Shown: positions 30,960 through 40,098 of the stretch, piece by piece
How the letters are laid out: every line of letters begins with the position of its first letter
How positions within the stretch are numbered: the first letter of the stretch is position 1
Origin: Rhizopus sp. PT2906
Lineage: Eukaryota > Mucoromycota > Mucoromycetes > Mucorales > Rhizopodaceae
Direction: 5' to 3'
DNA length: 40,098 nucleotides
Assembly (NCBI GenBank): GCA_025529335.1
Contig: JAMYHX010000405.1
Coordinates: 1 to 40,098 of the forward strand
Notes under the pieces: generated by a model
Database searches by the model: none
What the model was told of the DNA's origin: nothing
The model's input: only the letters and a program-made list of their open reading frames with translations
Made by a program: the position numbers and the translations under genes

Positions 30960-32574
30960 ATGGTAAAGAAAGACACAAAGAGAAAAAAAAAAAAAAGACA
31001 GTAGAGACACTGACACACTTCAAAAAAGGATGACAACTACGATATCATTGTTCTTGGCACTGGTTTAACTGAATGTATTCTCAGTGGTATCTTTTCTGTC
31101 GAAGGTAAGAAGGTGCTTCATATGGACAGAAATGATTACTATGGTGGTGAATCTGCTTCATTGAACCTGAGTCAGGTAATAGACATTATATGTCACCTAT
31201 CTTTTCTTTACTGACTATTCCCCTTAGCTCTATCGCAAGTACAGACCTGATACTGCAGTCCCTTCCGAGTTGGGTCGTGATCGTGACTACAACATTGACT
31301 TGATTCCCAAGTTTATGATGGCTAATGGCGAGATTGTTCGTTTCTTGACTCATACTGATGTCACTCGTTACTTGGAATTCAAGCAAATCTCGGGTTCATT
31401 TGTCTACAGAGACGGAAAAATTTCCAAGGTCCCTTCTAGTGAAACCGAAGCTGTATCATCTCCTTTATTGGGTCTTGTCGAGAAACGTAGATTACAAAAG
31501 TTCTTTGAGTTCATTCAAAAGTGGAAGGATGACGATGAATCTACCCACGAAGGTAAATGATTTTTTGAATCAAAATGAGAACTGTATTATGAACATATAC
31601 TCCCTTAGGTTTGGATCTTGACACCAATACGATGGTTGATGTTTATGCAAAGTTTAACCTTGAACCGGGAACTCAAGACTTTATTGGTAAGTTTAATTGA
31701 TATATAATAAATGATCGGAATTACTTATGCGGAAATAGGTCATGCCATGGCCCTTCACCTTGATGATGAATATCTTAAGCGTCCTGCTCGCGAAACGATT
31801 GAAAAGATCATCCTCTATGTTGCCTCTGTCGCACGTTATGGTAAGAGTCCTTACATTTACCCTCTTCATGGCTTAGGTGAACTTCCTCAATCATTTGCAA
31901 GGTAAGCTAATAATAAATTAAAAATATTTTTTATATTTGATATTCACATGTCCCGTTTTAGATTAAGTGCTATTTATGGTGGTACTTATATGCTTGACAG
32001 AGCTGCCGATGAAATCATTTATGAAAATGGTGTTGCTGTGGGTGTTCGCTCTGGAAATGAGGTTGCTAAGGCTAAGCAAATCATCTGTGATCCTTCTTAC
32101 GCTAAGGATAAGGTGAAGGTCACCGGAAAGGTTGTGCGCGCCATCTGTTTCTTAAAGCACCCTATTCCTGATACAAATGACGCAGACTCTGTTCAGATCA
32201 TCATTCCTCAAAATGAGCTTAACCGTCAGCACGATGTTTATGTTGCCAGTGTGTCTAGTAACCATGCTGTCTGCCCCAAGGATATGTATTTGGCCATTGT
32301 TTCAACTATTGTTGAAACCGATGATCCTGAATCTGAAATCAAGGCTGGTTTGGATATCTTGGGTCCTATTCACGATAAGTTCATCTCTGTATCCAACATT
32401 GAGGAGCCTATTGCTGACGGCATAGCAGACCAAGTGTTTATTTCCAAGTCTTATGATGCTACATCTCATTTTGAAACTGTTTGTGATGATGTCAAGAGCA
32501 TCTATCGTCGTATGACTGGTAATGATCTCGTTCTCAAGAAGAGATCAGATGCTGAACAGCCAGAAGAAGCTTAA
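30960..32574 (+). CDS. GDI1: Rab GDP-dissociation inhibitor
   Basis: Six phase-checked exons (30960-30962, 31029-31175, 31228-31552, 31609-31686, 31739-31901, 31962-32574) give 442 residues, the normal length. Exon 1 consists, in coding terms, of the ATG alone; the intron begins immediately after it (donor GTAAAG) and the protein continues DDNYDIIVLGTGLTECILSG. Hallmarks are the Rossmann-like start (IIVLGTGLTECILSG), HMDRNDYYGGESASLNL (first conserved region, Rab platform), FMMANGEIVRFLTHTDVTRY, SPYIYPLHGLGELPQSFARL and SAIYGGTYML. It extracts prenylated Rab GTPases in GDP form from membranes and recycles them in the cytosol. Codon use is enriched in C-ending preferred codons, as in highly expressed genes. 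Confidence 0.97.
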
Positions 32575-32789
32575 TTTATTTTCCCTTTAATTACAATTAT
32601 TTACACACATACAAATCATCTACACTTGGCAATTTCTTCTCTCTTTTTTTTTCGCATCCCATTTCATTAAACAATAAAAAAACACTTATCCGTCTACACA
32701 AGCCACTTTAACACTCCGCACTGTGGGCCCTTTTTTTCTAATTTTTTAATCCTCTTTATTTGTTTCTTCCACCCTTGTCAATTGAAATC

Positions 32790-33466
32790 ATGATCCCTTT
32801 TCGTGCATTGTCAACAGCTACTAAACTCACAGTACCTCCTGCAGCTAGCATACAGATTTTGAGCAGAACATATACACAGAAAGCAGGAAAAAGTAATTAT
32901 AACTGATCATAAAATGTCTTTACTAATTTCTTTCACTTAGGTCTTGAACAAGAAACCTTGAGTCTGTTGGAAGATACTATTGCCAGTAAGTAAAAAAAAC
33001 AAAAAAAAAATTGAAAAAGGAAGCACATGGGATAACATTTTATGACAACAGAAGAAAAGTCTCGTACAACAACTGAAAGTGTTCAACGCTATCAAAAGAT
33101 TCACCAAGAAGGTGATCTCTATCACCCACAAGACTTGAACGACAGCCGTTATAGGGAGTCATTAAGAGCTCGTCGTGGTAAACCTGTAACACCTACTCAA
33201 GATCCTTTTGAAGTGCTTGATCTCAACCCACTTCATGAATATAAAAACTACAAACTCTTGTCACAATTTGTATCTGACATGGGAAAGATTTTACCTCGTG
33301 AACAAACTGGTATGTGTGTGTATATGTGTGTTTATATGAAACTAAACTCACATATATAATAGGTTTGAGTGCAAAGAATCAACGTAAATTAGCAAAGGCC
33401 ATCAAGCGTGCAAGAGCAATAGGACTCATGTCAAGCACAAATAACCACAGCAATTTCACACTTTAG
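32790..33466 (+). CDS. RSM18: Mitochondrial small-subunit ribosomal protein bS18m
   Basis: Four phase-checked exons (32790-32892, 32941-32985, 33052-33309, 33363-33466) give 169 residues. The start MIPFRALSTATKLTVPPAAS is a plausible mitochondrial presequence. The S18 core is in the second half: DPFEVLDLNPLHEYKNYKLL, then SQFVSDMGKILPREQTGLSA and KNQRKLAKAIKRARAIGLMS, matching the bacterial pattern Y-K-(D/N)...L..F..D.GKI..R..TG.....QR.L..AIKRAR..GL. The N-terminal extension is typical of fungal mitochondrial forms. It binds 16S-like rRNA next to S6 in the mitoribosome platform. The stop is 28 bases from the end of the opposing NSE2 gene. Confidence 0.93.
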
Positions 33467-33494
33467 ACAATAAAAAGTAGTACATATAATGTTT

Positions 33495-34420
33495 TCATTC
33501 AATATCATAAAATTCAGTGGGAAATGATTCTTCTTCTGCCTTTTCTTTGGCTCTTTTCACTTTATCTGCCAAAAGTTCATCATCATAGAGAATATCCATT
33601 CTGATGTACTTGTTGCAGCCAGAGACAGGGCAGGTAACTGCACCGTGATTGATTCTGATCAATTGTGTGATTGCGGATTTTGTAAATGAGTGTTTGCATA
33701 CTCTGCTTGTCATGGGCTGTTCAAGCCAAGATGTGGTAATAGGACATTTGAATGATAGCTTGGTTGGGCCCATGACAATTTCTTCATCATTATTATTATT
33801 CTCTTCTGTTAAGGGTGGCATATCGATATCAGCATGTTTGACGTTCTGTTAGATGTTAGTTTATGTTACATATGCATATACATATACACATTTTACCCAA
33901 ATATGCTCTCTATAGAGGACGTATCTATCATTTGTCAAATATTTATCCTTTTCTGATTTGTTGTTGTATTCATTATCAAGTTTACTCAATTCTGCATCGT
34001 AAATGGTCAAGACATCATTCTACAAAGGATTTAGTACATATTCTAAACATGTATTTAAAAAGGAGGTACAAACAACTCGTTCTCCTCTCGTAATATCATT
34101 TGGAATCTTTTCAATGGCTGTCTTTGTGCTGTTTAATGTTGTTTCTAAATCAAGCAATTTCCTCATGTGCATGTCCATTTCCTTAATCTATTGTCAATTA
34201 GTGTCAATGCTTATAACTTCATCTTGATCCTTACTTGATTCGTCTGATCAAGTTCTTCACGCTCCTTGCAATGTAGTGTAATATTGTTTTGCCCTCTACG
34301 GATTAACTGTGCAAGGCTGTCCAGATCATCATAGATTGCAGTGAATTTACTAATGTCTTCTGGTTTTAAGTGAAAGTTTTCCAGTACAGATTGAGTAGAT
34401 GCTAGTATTTGATCGGCCAT
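33495..34420 (-). CDS. NSE2: Nse2/Mms21-type E3 SUMO ligase of the Smc5-Smc6 complex
   Basis: Four exons (34235-34420, 34077-34187, 33897-34019, 33495-33845) give about 256 residues. The N-terminal half is helical and coiled (ENFHLKPEDISKFTAIYDDL, then MRKLLDLETTLNSTKTAIEK), as needed to pack against the Smc5 arm. The C-terminal half is an SP-RING: KLSFKCPITTSWLEQPMTSR, VCKHSFTKSAITQLI, then GAVTCPVSGCNKYIRMDIL, with the expected zinc ligands Cys, His, Cys, Cys. An acidic tail follows. It sumoylates Smc5/6 subunits and repair factors. The exon 2 donor (GTTGTT) is weak but is the only one that keeps the phase. A TATAAAGA lies just upstream at 34442-34449. Confidence 0.93.
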
Positions 34421-35219
34421 TGTTTACGTAAGGAAAAGCTCTCTTTATAATTTTTTTGTATAGGGTTTATTCAAGTGCCGCAGTACACCAACGATGTGGT
34501 AGCTACCATTATTTTTGTAACTCGCTGTCTATGCCGCCAGAGAAGAATAAGATGCTGTGTAATATGGGATTTTATTCAATTGATAATAATGATAATTTAT
34601 TGCACTACACACATTTATACTTCATTTACCGTGTTACATTTGTTTTTTAGGCCAAGGTGACCGTCGGGTATTGATTTCAGTAAGAAAAAAAGGATAAACT
34701 TTCCATAAAAGGAAATCGAACGAACAGACAAGAGGACTCTCCACATCCTGGATCTGAAACCGTAATTGTTGTCATTCCTGCTTCCATTTTCATTTTGTTT
34801 ATTCATACTTGTTTAACGAGTGGGATCATTTGTTTTTTTTTTAAAAAAAATAGTGCCTAGAAGAAGCACTCGTAGCATTGGCCTATTTACAGATGCATTT
34901 TTGATGCATGTAGTGTTGGTCTTGTTTGGCTGTTCAAAAAAAACTCTTTTTTATTGTCTGTCATAGTGATTTGTTTGATTTCTTGTAATTCTTTTGATGG
35001 AAAAAATGATCAAGCATCAAAGAACAAGAGGGGCTGAAAATAATGTTTAAAATAATTCATAACACATCTGCTTACCTTAAAATAATTATTTTTTCCTGTA
35101 AACATGATTGGTAAAAAGTAAGCCACGCATCTTGCGGAGCTCTTTAAAGATTAAAGGAGGGGGAGCATTTTATAAATGCTGGATATTGTAATGTGTACCT
35201 TTCTTTTTCTTTAGCAATA
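34421..35219. other. Long region between NSE2 and the MFS gene
   Basis: About 800 bases. A 63-codon minus-strand frame (34615-34806) starts with ATG and has a mildly hydrophobic middle (ISFYGKFILFFLLKSIPDG) but no recognised family; I leave it uncalled. The rest is AT-rich with T and A tracts. The right end is the MFS promoter with a TATA box. Confidence 0.35.
35171..35178 (+). promoter_or_regulatory. TATA box of the MFS transporter gene
   Basis: TATAAATG 49 bases ahead of the ATG at 35220. Confidence 0.45.
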
Positions 35220-36666
35220 ATGGATAATTCTTCTACATTAATCGATGAAAATACACCGTTGGTTCAAAACAAACAAGAAAGACAAGAATCATTTAGAGAT
35301 CTAAAGGGACATGTCAAGGCACTATTAGCTGCTTTTTATATGGCAATGATTGCTGGTCTTAACGATGGTACCTTGGGCAGCATTATTCCAAGAATCAAGC
35401 AATACTATGATATTACAAATGAAACGATTTCATTACTGTTCTTGTGTAGTGCCACAGGCTTCTTTATAAGTGCAGGATTTAATGGTCTTATTGTTCATCA
35501 TATCGGACAGCTCAAAGCGATCTATCTTGGTGGAACTGTACAGCTGGCAGCCTATTTTGTACTCATGATGGGTCTTCCTTTCCCCGTCATGGCCACTGCC
35601 ATGGTATGCTCCGGTATGGGTATGGCTCTGATGGATGCTGCAATGAACGTATTCACTGCTAATTTACCTCTTGCTACTCTTATGCTCAATATCTTACACG
35701 GTAAGTAAAATGCATATAAATATACACAAGTAGAGTGACTGTATATATACAGCCTTGTATGGTGTTGGCGCAATGATCAGTCCTTTGGTAGCCACTTATT
35801 TATTAGAACATGATATCTCATGGAAAGGCATGTATGTATTCTTGGCTGTTTGCTCCATCATCAACCTCATCACTGTTACTATCGGATTTATGGGAGTCAA
35901 ATTGGACGAAGAGCACGATGAAGATAATACAGATAATCAACAGAGCCGTAAAGCATTAACAAAAGCAGCTATTTTGCATCCAATGACCATCATTGGTGCA
36001 CTCTATATTCTGATCTATGTCGGCGATGAGGTTGTTGTAGGAGGATGGGGCTATACCTATCTAACCGAAGGACGTCATGGTGATCCAATCGCGATGGGTA
36101 GAGTTATCAGCGCATACTGGGCTGGCTTAGCAAGTGGAAGGATCTTGTTAGGTTACCTAGCTGGTAAATTTGGAGAGAAATTGATGATCACGGTGTTCAC
36201 TATGATGATCATTGGTTGCTTGACCGTGATGTGTATTTCAGCTGATGTGGTTCTGAATTCATCTGGTAAAATAGAATGAATTACAAGAGATGTGCGGTTG
36301 ACTGACGTCAATTAGTTATTATATCTATTGGCTTACTGTTAGGACCCATGTTCCCTACAACTATCTCGCTAGCATCCAAAGTACTTCCAAGAAGCTATCA
36401 TACTACAGCCATTGGATTTATTTCTGCGTAAGTATATCATATGACTCCAGGATTGTTCATAATTAAACCTTAATTTTTTTCCCTACTTTAGTTTGGGTGC
36501 AGGTGGTGCTGCATTATTCCCTTTCATCACTGGTATGATATCCGGTAGATTTGGTATACTATCTATGCCCTATGCTTGTATCATCATGACACTTGGTATG
36601 CTCGCCTTGTGGGCAATGATTCCCTCTGATAAACCCTTTTTTGGTTATTTTCAAAAACACAAGTAA
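35220..36666 (+). CDS. Major facilitator superfamily transporter
   Basis: Four phase-checked exons (35220-35700, 35753-36265, 36343-36427, 36492-36666) give 417 residues. The start is MDNSSTLIDENTPLVQNKQE; a dileucine-like ENTPLV motif fits sorting to vacuole or endosome. About 11 to 12 hydrophobic segments follow, the first around VKALLAAFYMAMIAGLNDGT with the family-type GLNDGTLGSIIPRIKQYY loop. A central hydrophilic acidic loop (KLDEEHDEDNTDNQQSRKAL) divides two halves, and the C-half has GWGYTYLTEGRHGDP and YWAGLASGRILLGYLAGKFG, a pattern of the fungal Bsc6-like and bacterial FucP-like MFS members. The substrate is unknown; sugars or other small solutes are possible. No neighbour suggests a pathway. 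Confidence 0.9.
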
Positions 36667-37271
36667 AATGTTGCTCATGGTAAACCTCGTGTGTGTATAT
36701 AAAGTCGATTTGCGAAATCTACGCAAAAAATGTTCCGATAAGTCGGGAACAATGCGTTTACAAATATGTTAAGAAGATATGTTCATTGTCATGTTGTACA
36801 AATGACCAGCAGATCGCTATTACCTTTGGTCAAGTGCATGCACATGTATGTAGAATGAGTCGATTTACCAGTTGTGAAAGAAAGAGGCATTAGGTCCTTT
36901 GAGATAGTTTTTGGAGTCGCATTAAGAAGTCATGTACGTTGATTGCTTATTTCTCCCAGTTTCCCAATGATCCAAATTACTGCAAACGGCGCGTTTTGCC
37001 AATCGTTATTGGCATGGTGTTAGTCTAGAACATTTGAACAGCAACATTCTTTTCGATTGCACAAAGCACGGCATCACTGCCCGCAGGACACGTATTTCGT
37101 GGTCCATGCAAAGGAAGGGATAGTCTACTTCACTGCTAAACTCTGGTCTGGCAAAAGCAGATCATTTAAGCTCACTTAACGTTCTATATGCTCTCTAGCA
37201 TGCCTATCCTTTTTGTTTCCTTTTCCAGTAGTAACTCACATACATGCTCTCTCTCTCTCTCTCTCTTTTAG
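36667..37271. other. Gene-free stretch after the MFS gene
   Basis: Stops in all frames except short runs. A minus-strand block near 37040-37110 (PAGSDAVLCAIEKNVAVQMF) is open but not recognised. A (CT)10 simple repeat at 37247-37266 sits directly before a splice-acceptor-like TTTTAG. Confidence 0.35.
37247..37266. repeat. (CT)10 microsatellite
   Basis: Twenty bases of perfect CT dinucleotide followed by TTTTAG. It could serve as the polypyrimidine tract of an intron leading into the open block at 37272. Confidence 0.85.
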
Positions 37272-37683
37272 CCGTTCGAATTAGAGCAGTTCTTGAGGTC
37301 AATCGTACCTTTTATCAAGGAGAGAATACATGGTCACTGGAACAAAATCCAAATTTTAATTTTTGTGCGTATTTATCTCAATATTTCGCTAAATGAGAAA
37401 AACACCATAAAATAATCAATATTCATCATAAAGAGCTTGAACTGATTAATTATGGGCGCTTAGGATCGTTTGCTGAGATTAGACGTCAATTTGAAGTAAC
37501 TGACTCATCCATGAGATCATGAACAGATATCTGGGACACGAGCTCTCCTTTACCATGTAGTAGGCCTGTAAGGGAAAAGAAGATGACAGAGCTTCAGAAA
37601 CTCGAATGAAGGCAGCAGTCCGTCGTAGTCTAATGAATAGCTTTAAAAGACTATTGGAAGTCAACGAAGGCTTCAGGTACTGA
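37272..37683 (+). pseudogene. Three exon-like open blocks of an unknown gene, probably decayed
   Basis: Block 1 follows an acceptor-like TTTTAG and reads VRIRAVLEVNRTFYQGENTW, then SLEQNPNF. Block 2 (about 37432-37496) reads ELELINYGRLGSFAEIRRQFE up to a GTAACT donor-like site. Block 3, after GTAAG-AG at about 37573, reads EDDRASETRMKAAVRRSLMN, then SFKRLLEVNEGFRY and a stop at 37683. Blocks 2 and 3 splice in phase. Blocks 1 and 2 do not: the only donor gives a stop at the junction. I do not know the family. The content looks more like real protein than random AT-rich DNA. It may be a broken duplicate or the 3' end of a gene whose 5' exons are lost. Confidence 0.35.
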
Positions 37684-37946
37684 TGTTTATTTAAAGACTT
37701 TCATCAAATGCATCAAAGAAATGGGCTCCAGCACCGTCTCTTTTGTCAGGCCAGAAAAAAGAAAGGGTAAAATAGGCACCTGAATAGTGAGAGCAGGTTG
37801 TTTGGTCTGACGAGTCCAACTGCTCATTTTACTAATTTTGATAATAAGGCGGGTGGCTTTAGTTGATCTTTGAACGTGATTATTTCTTTTTATTCACATT
37901 TAGAAAGATGGTTTCATAAAAAGAGGGTGCTTTTATTCGAACTATT

Positions 37947-38449
37947 TTAGGGGCTCCTAAAAGACTTGACATAAAACTGCCTTCGTGCTGGAGGCGTTTC
38001 AGGAGCGGCAGCTTTCATTAAAAACTCCAAGCATTCTTTGGAGGACTTATCCACCAATTCCTAGTATTCTTGACAGTTAGTAAAGCAAATATAATTACCT
38101 ATTTGGTATTAAAATTTAACTTTCAAAGTGATCAACACGTTAAAGCACTGATCCAAATGACTTAGATCAAAATTGGAATGGAAAATTTTTAATTCCCCAA
38201 TCTCAAATAGTCTATACGTGTGTATAGACTAAATCCATGATGTATACCGATACCTTGTATCCTAATTACAATGTAACTTTCAGTTTGTCTCGTGTAAAAA
38301 TATCCCTAACCTCTAACCCCCCCGCTTACTGCCAATAAGAATCCCAAAGACTGGAATTTCGGTAGGGCAGTCTTTCGACAGCAAATGGTCAATCTCATCC
38401 TTCAGCAAGTTACAGAGCTTTGTAAAGTCAGGGCGATATATGTGATCTT
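37947..38449 (-). pseudogene. Remnant of an uncharacterised mucoralean protein family
   Basis: Three minus-strand blocks join by plausible introns. Block 1 (38330-38449) reads YRPDFTKLCNLLKDEIDHLL, then TEIPVFGILIG. A 68-base intron (donor GTAAGC, acceptor ATTAG) leads in phase to block 2 (38121-38261): RYKVSVYIMDLVYTHV, then after a one-base frame break YRLFEIGELKIFHSNFDLSH and LDQCFNVLITLK. A third block (37947-38060) follows a TACTAAC branch site: ELVDKSSKECLEFLMKAAAP, ending VKSFRSP. I associate the pattern DF.KL.N.LKDE.D, FGI..GG..V..Y.MDL...YR..EIG with a multi-copy gene family common in Mucorales, from memory and without a name. The 5' part is missing. The frame break sits exactly in a perfect hairpin. 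Confidence 0.5.
38208..38231. repeat. 24-base perfect hairpin, 10-bp arms
   Basis: TAGTCTATAC, loop GTGT, then GTATAGACTA. It lies inside the gene remnant on the minus strand, at the place where the reading frame breaks by one base. Confidence 0.9.
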
Positions 38450-39009
38450 CTGTGAGGTATTGGTTGTTGTTGTTAGTACTCGTGTAAATATGTAGAATAA
38501 AAGCAAAGAAGTGATGAGTCTCTGTTTTATCCTTTTATTAGGGGAAACACTACATGCACCAGAAAATGCACCAGAAAATGCACCAGAAATTAGACTAATA
38601 CTACAGGCGCACCTCTATCCATTATCTATGATGTAGACCAGCAAAACTGATCATCATCTTGGTTTTGTTTATTTTCAGGAAGAAAGAAATGTGTCAAGTG
38701 TTTCATAAATTGCGACAAGTTGATATGGAAAGACTGTACCTTGCTCTTTGAGCCTTGCTTATTAAAACAATCAAGGTGATTAAACGTTAATCAAACCAAA
38801 ATATACATGTTTTCTTACATTCATCATTCGAATTAAGCTCACATTCATCGTTGAATATATATATCAGACAAGATATTGTATACAGCACACTTTTTTTCCA
38901 TTTATTACCGACATTTCACCTCCATTATAGAGAGATGAGTAAAAAAAAAAAAAGTTTTACATAAAAAAGAGCTTTATTATGAAGCGTGTGTATATGTTTA
39001 GTATGTACA
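38450..39009. other. Gene-free stretch before TFB1
   Basis: Upstream of the gene remnant lies a minus-strand intron-like sequence with a TACTAAC branch site (near 38478) and acceptor at 38450, but no clear upstream exon. A perfect three-copy 12-base tandem repeat occurs at 38554-38589. The remainder is AT-rich 3' flank of TFB1. Confidence 0.4.
38554..38589. repeat. Tandem repeat, three perfect copies of a 12-mer
   Basis: ATGCACCAGAAA three times without mismatch. Because the unit is a multiple of three it keeps any frame open; in one plus-strand frame it reads (APEN)n, in a region open to a stop near 38634, but no gene is supported. Confidence 0.9.
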
Positions 39010-40098
39010 TTATCGTTTTCTTTGTACACGCTTCTTAGCCGCCTCTAATGCCTTGTTTACAGCCGTCAAAAGAGGAGCAAGAGTCTGAAGGATATGTTAT
39101 ATAGGGGGGAATACAATGATTTGAAAAACAAAACTTACCTGTTTACATTTATCTGGATCACCTTCATAACTGACAACAGATATTAAAATTTCCTTTAATT
39201 TCTCTTGCTGTCGTTTTAAACCTTCAGTCATTCGATTGTTTTTATCGGGTTTGTAAGGTTCATAAGATGACCAAAAGTGTCTTAATATTTCATTCGTTGC
39301 AGAATGATAGCTTTGGATCTTTTGTTGTACTGCACTTGGTAATTTGAAATCTATACAAAATAGTAAAGACATTGCAAAGTTGCATCATCATATAAACATA
39401 TATATATATACCAGAAGACGTTTTATCAACATGCCTGGCTTTCTTTTTAATCGTGCTTGTAAGATCTGTGCAAACACCATCCGCTGCTCCTGTTGGTATC
39501 ATTTGTTTTGATAAATTAGGCTGCCAGTGTTCAAACTTTCTTTTATATCCACTGAGCAACTCCCTTGTTTCCTAAAGTCGATTTGCTATAAAGATAACGT
39601 TCCACACTCCAAAATTCAACTTACATCTTCCGTCATCTTGACTTGATCTACTCCTCCTGATTGACTCTCAAAGTATCGTTTTGTATCCTGGATATCTAAT
39701 ATAATCTTTTCTGAAGGCTTTTCATCAAGCAAGTCTGGAATGATAATTTCTTTCTCTATTTCATCTTCATGAGAAGCTTCTGGTTTTGGCTTATTACTAT
39801 ATGAAGGAATAAGTTGTTTATTCATCGTCCAAGATGACGACAACTCACTTGATGGCTGTTTCTAATACACGCATGGAATGTCTATTAAATCTACGAATGA
39901 GCGGTAATGACTGTGCCTCTCGACCAGGTTTCATTGTAAAATCAGGCGCATTTCCACTCTACACATGATGAATACAATGTGGATATCTCTATTGTTTCTT
40001 ACCTCGATGTGATCTTCCTGGGTAGCAGACAGATCAATATCAAATCGAATTTTCTCCATACGTGTCAATGTGGGTGGTTTTGAATTTTCTATCGTCTG
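39010..40098 (-). CDS. TFB1: TFIIH core subunit Tfb1/p62 (GTF2H1), 3' part
   Basis: The gene runs off the right edge, so the N-terminal PH and BSD domains are missing. Six exons are seen: 40003 to the edge, 39849-39958, 39625-39796, 39412-39571, 39139-39350 and 39010-39084. Order of blocks: LTRMEKIRFDIDLSATQED, LPLIRRFNRHSMRVLETAI, IIIPDLLDEKPSEKIILD, DTKRYFESQSG, then YHSATNEILRHFWSSYEPYK, NRMTEGLKRQQEKLKEIL and a final LLTAVNKALEAAKKRVQRKR. The C-terminal pattern (YH..TNE.L.HFW, then K...MK..LE.....L, then ML..A..K) matches animal p62 and yeast Tfb1. This subunit holds TFIIH together in transcription initiation and nucleotide excision repair. The GTGAGT donor at about 39848 restores the phase across an intron that otherwise looks open. 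Confidence 0.85.

Noticed and set aside
34615..34806. 63-codon minus-strand ORF with a hydrophobic middle.
   Set aside because: No recognised family, no splice partner and no clear promoter; short frames of this size are expected in AT-rich spacer.
37274..37284. CGTTCGAATTA looks like a tRNA B box / T-loop.
   Set aside because: No 5-bp T stem, acceptor stem or A box can be built around it. I found no tRNA gene in the window.
38554..38589. Short tandem repeats as a possible CRISPR array.
   Set aside because: The 12-base units abut directly without unique spacers; it is a minisatellite, and the genome is eukaryotic.

Overview
The window looks like nuclear DNA from an early-diverging filamentous fungus, most likely Mucoromycota and probably Mucorales. 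The DNA is AT-rich. Genes are compact and closely spaced on both strands, with many short GT-AG introns (about 45 to 80 bases) carrying TACTAAC-like branch sites. The gene set is eukaryotic (TFIIH, Rab GDI, Rae1, Rev1, Rag GTPase), and two degraded blocks resemble protein families I associate with Mucorales. The species cannot be read from the sequence.

Layout from left to right: a fragment of a tyrosine recombinase at the left edge; a C2-domain class 3 lipase (minus); kaptin (plus); a type II phosphatidylinositol 4-kinase (minus); an orphan small gene (plus); a fuconate dehydratase/ENOSF1 enolase-family enzyme (minus); a decayed Fanzor (TnpB-like) nuclease gene (minus); Rae1/Gle2 (plus); a Gfo/Idh/MocA oxidoreductase (plus); an orphan two-exon gene that is easy to miss because its larger exon has no start codon (minus); an Fmp32/MCUR1-type mitochondrial coiled-coil protein (minus); a RagA/Gtr1 GTPase (minus); a USP25/28-like protein whose catalytic Cys box is degenerate (plus); a STIMATE/TMEM110-type membrane protein (minus); a DDE transposase remnant; DNA polymerase Rev1 (plus); a polyQ orphan (minus); Rab GDI (plus); mitochondrial ribosomal protein S18 (plus); the Nse2/Mms21 SUMO ligase (minus); an MFS transporter (plus); a 2.3 kb gene-poor stretch with gene and repeat remnants; and the 3' part of TFIIH subunit Tfb1/p62 (minus), running off the right edge.

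Themes. Kaptin (a KICSTOR subunit in animals) and a RagA-type GTPase (its pathway target) lie 14 kb apart, which suggests this fungus keeps an animal-like amino-acid branch of TORC1 control. Rev1, Nse2 and Tfb1 are all genome-maintenance factors, and the PI4-kinase, Rab GDI, lipase and STIMATE homologues serve membrane traffic and lipid signalling. These are independent genes, not an operon. The strongest unusual signal is the Fanzor locus at 10977-12277: an RNA-guided-nuclease family member with all three RuvC acidic motifs and spliceable introns, but with a frameshift, a nonsense codon and a damaged zinc finger.

Exon joins were worked out by hand from frame continuity and splice consensus. 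Joins described as phase-checked add up to complete reading frames; others are approximate.
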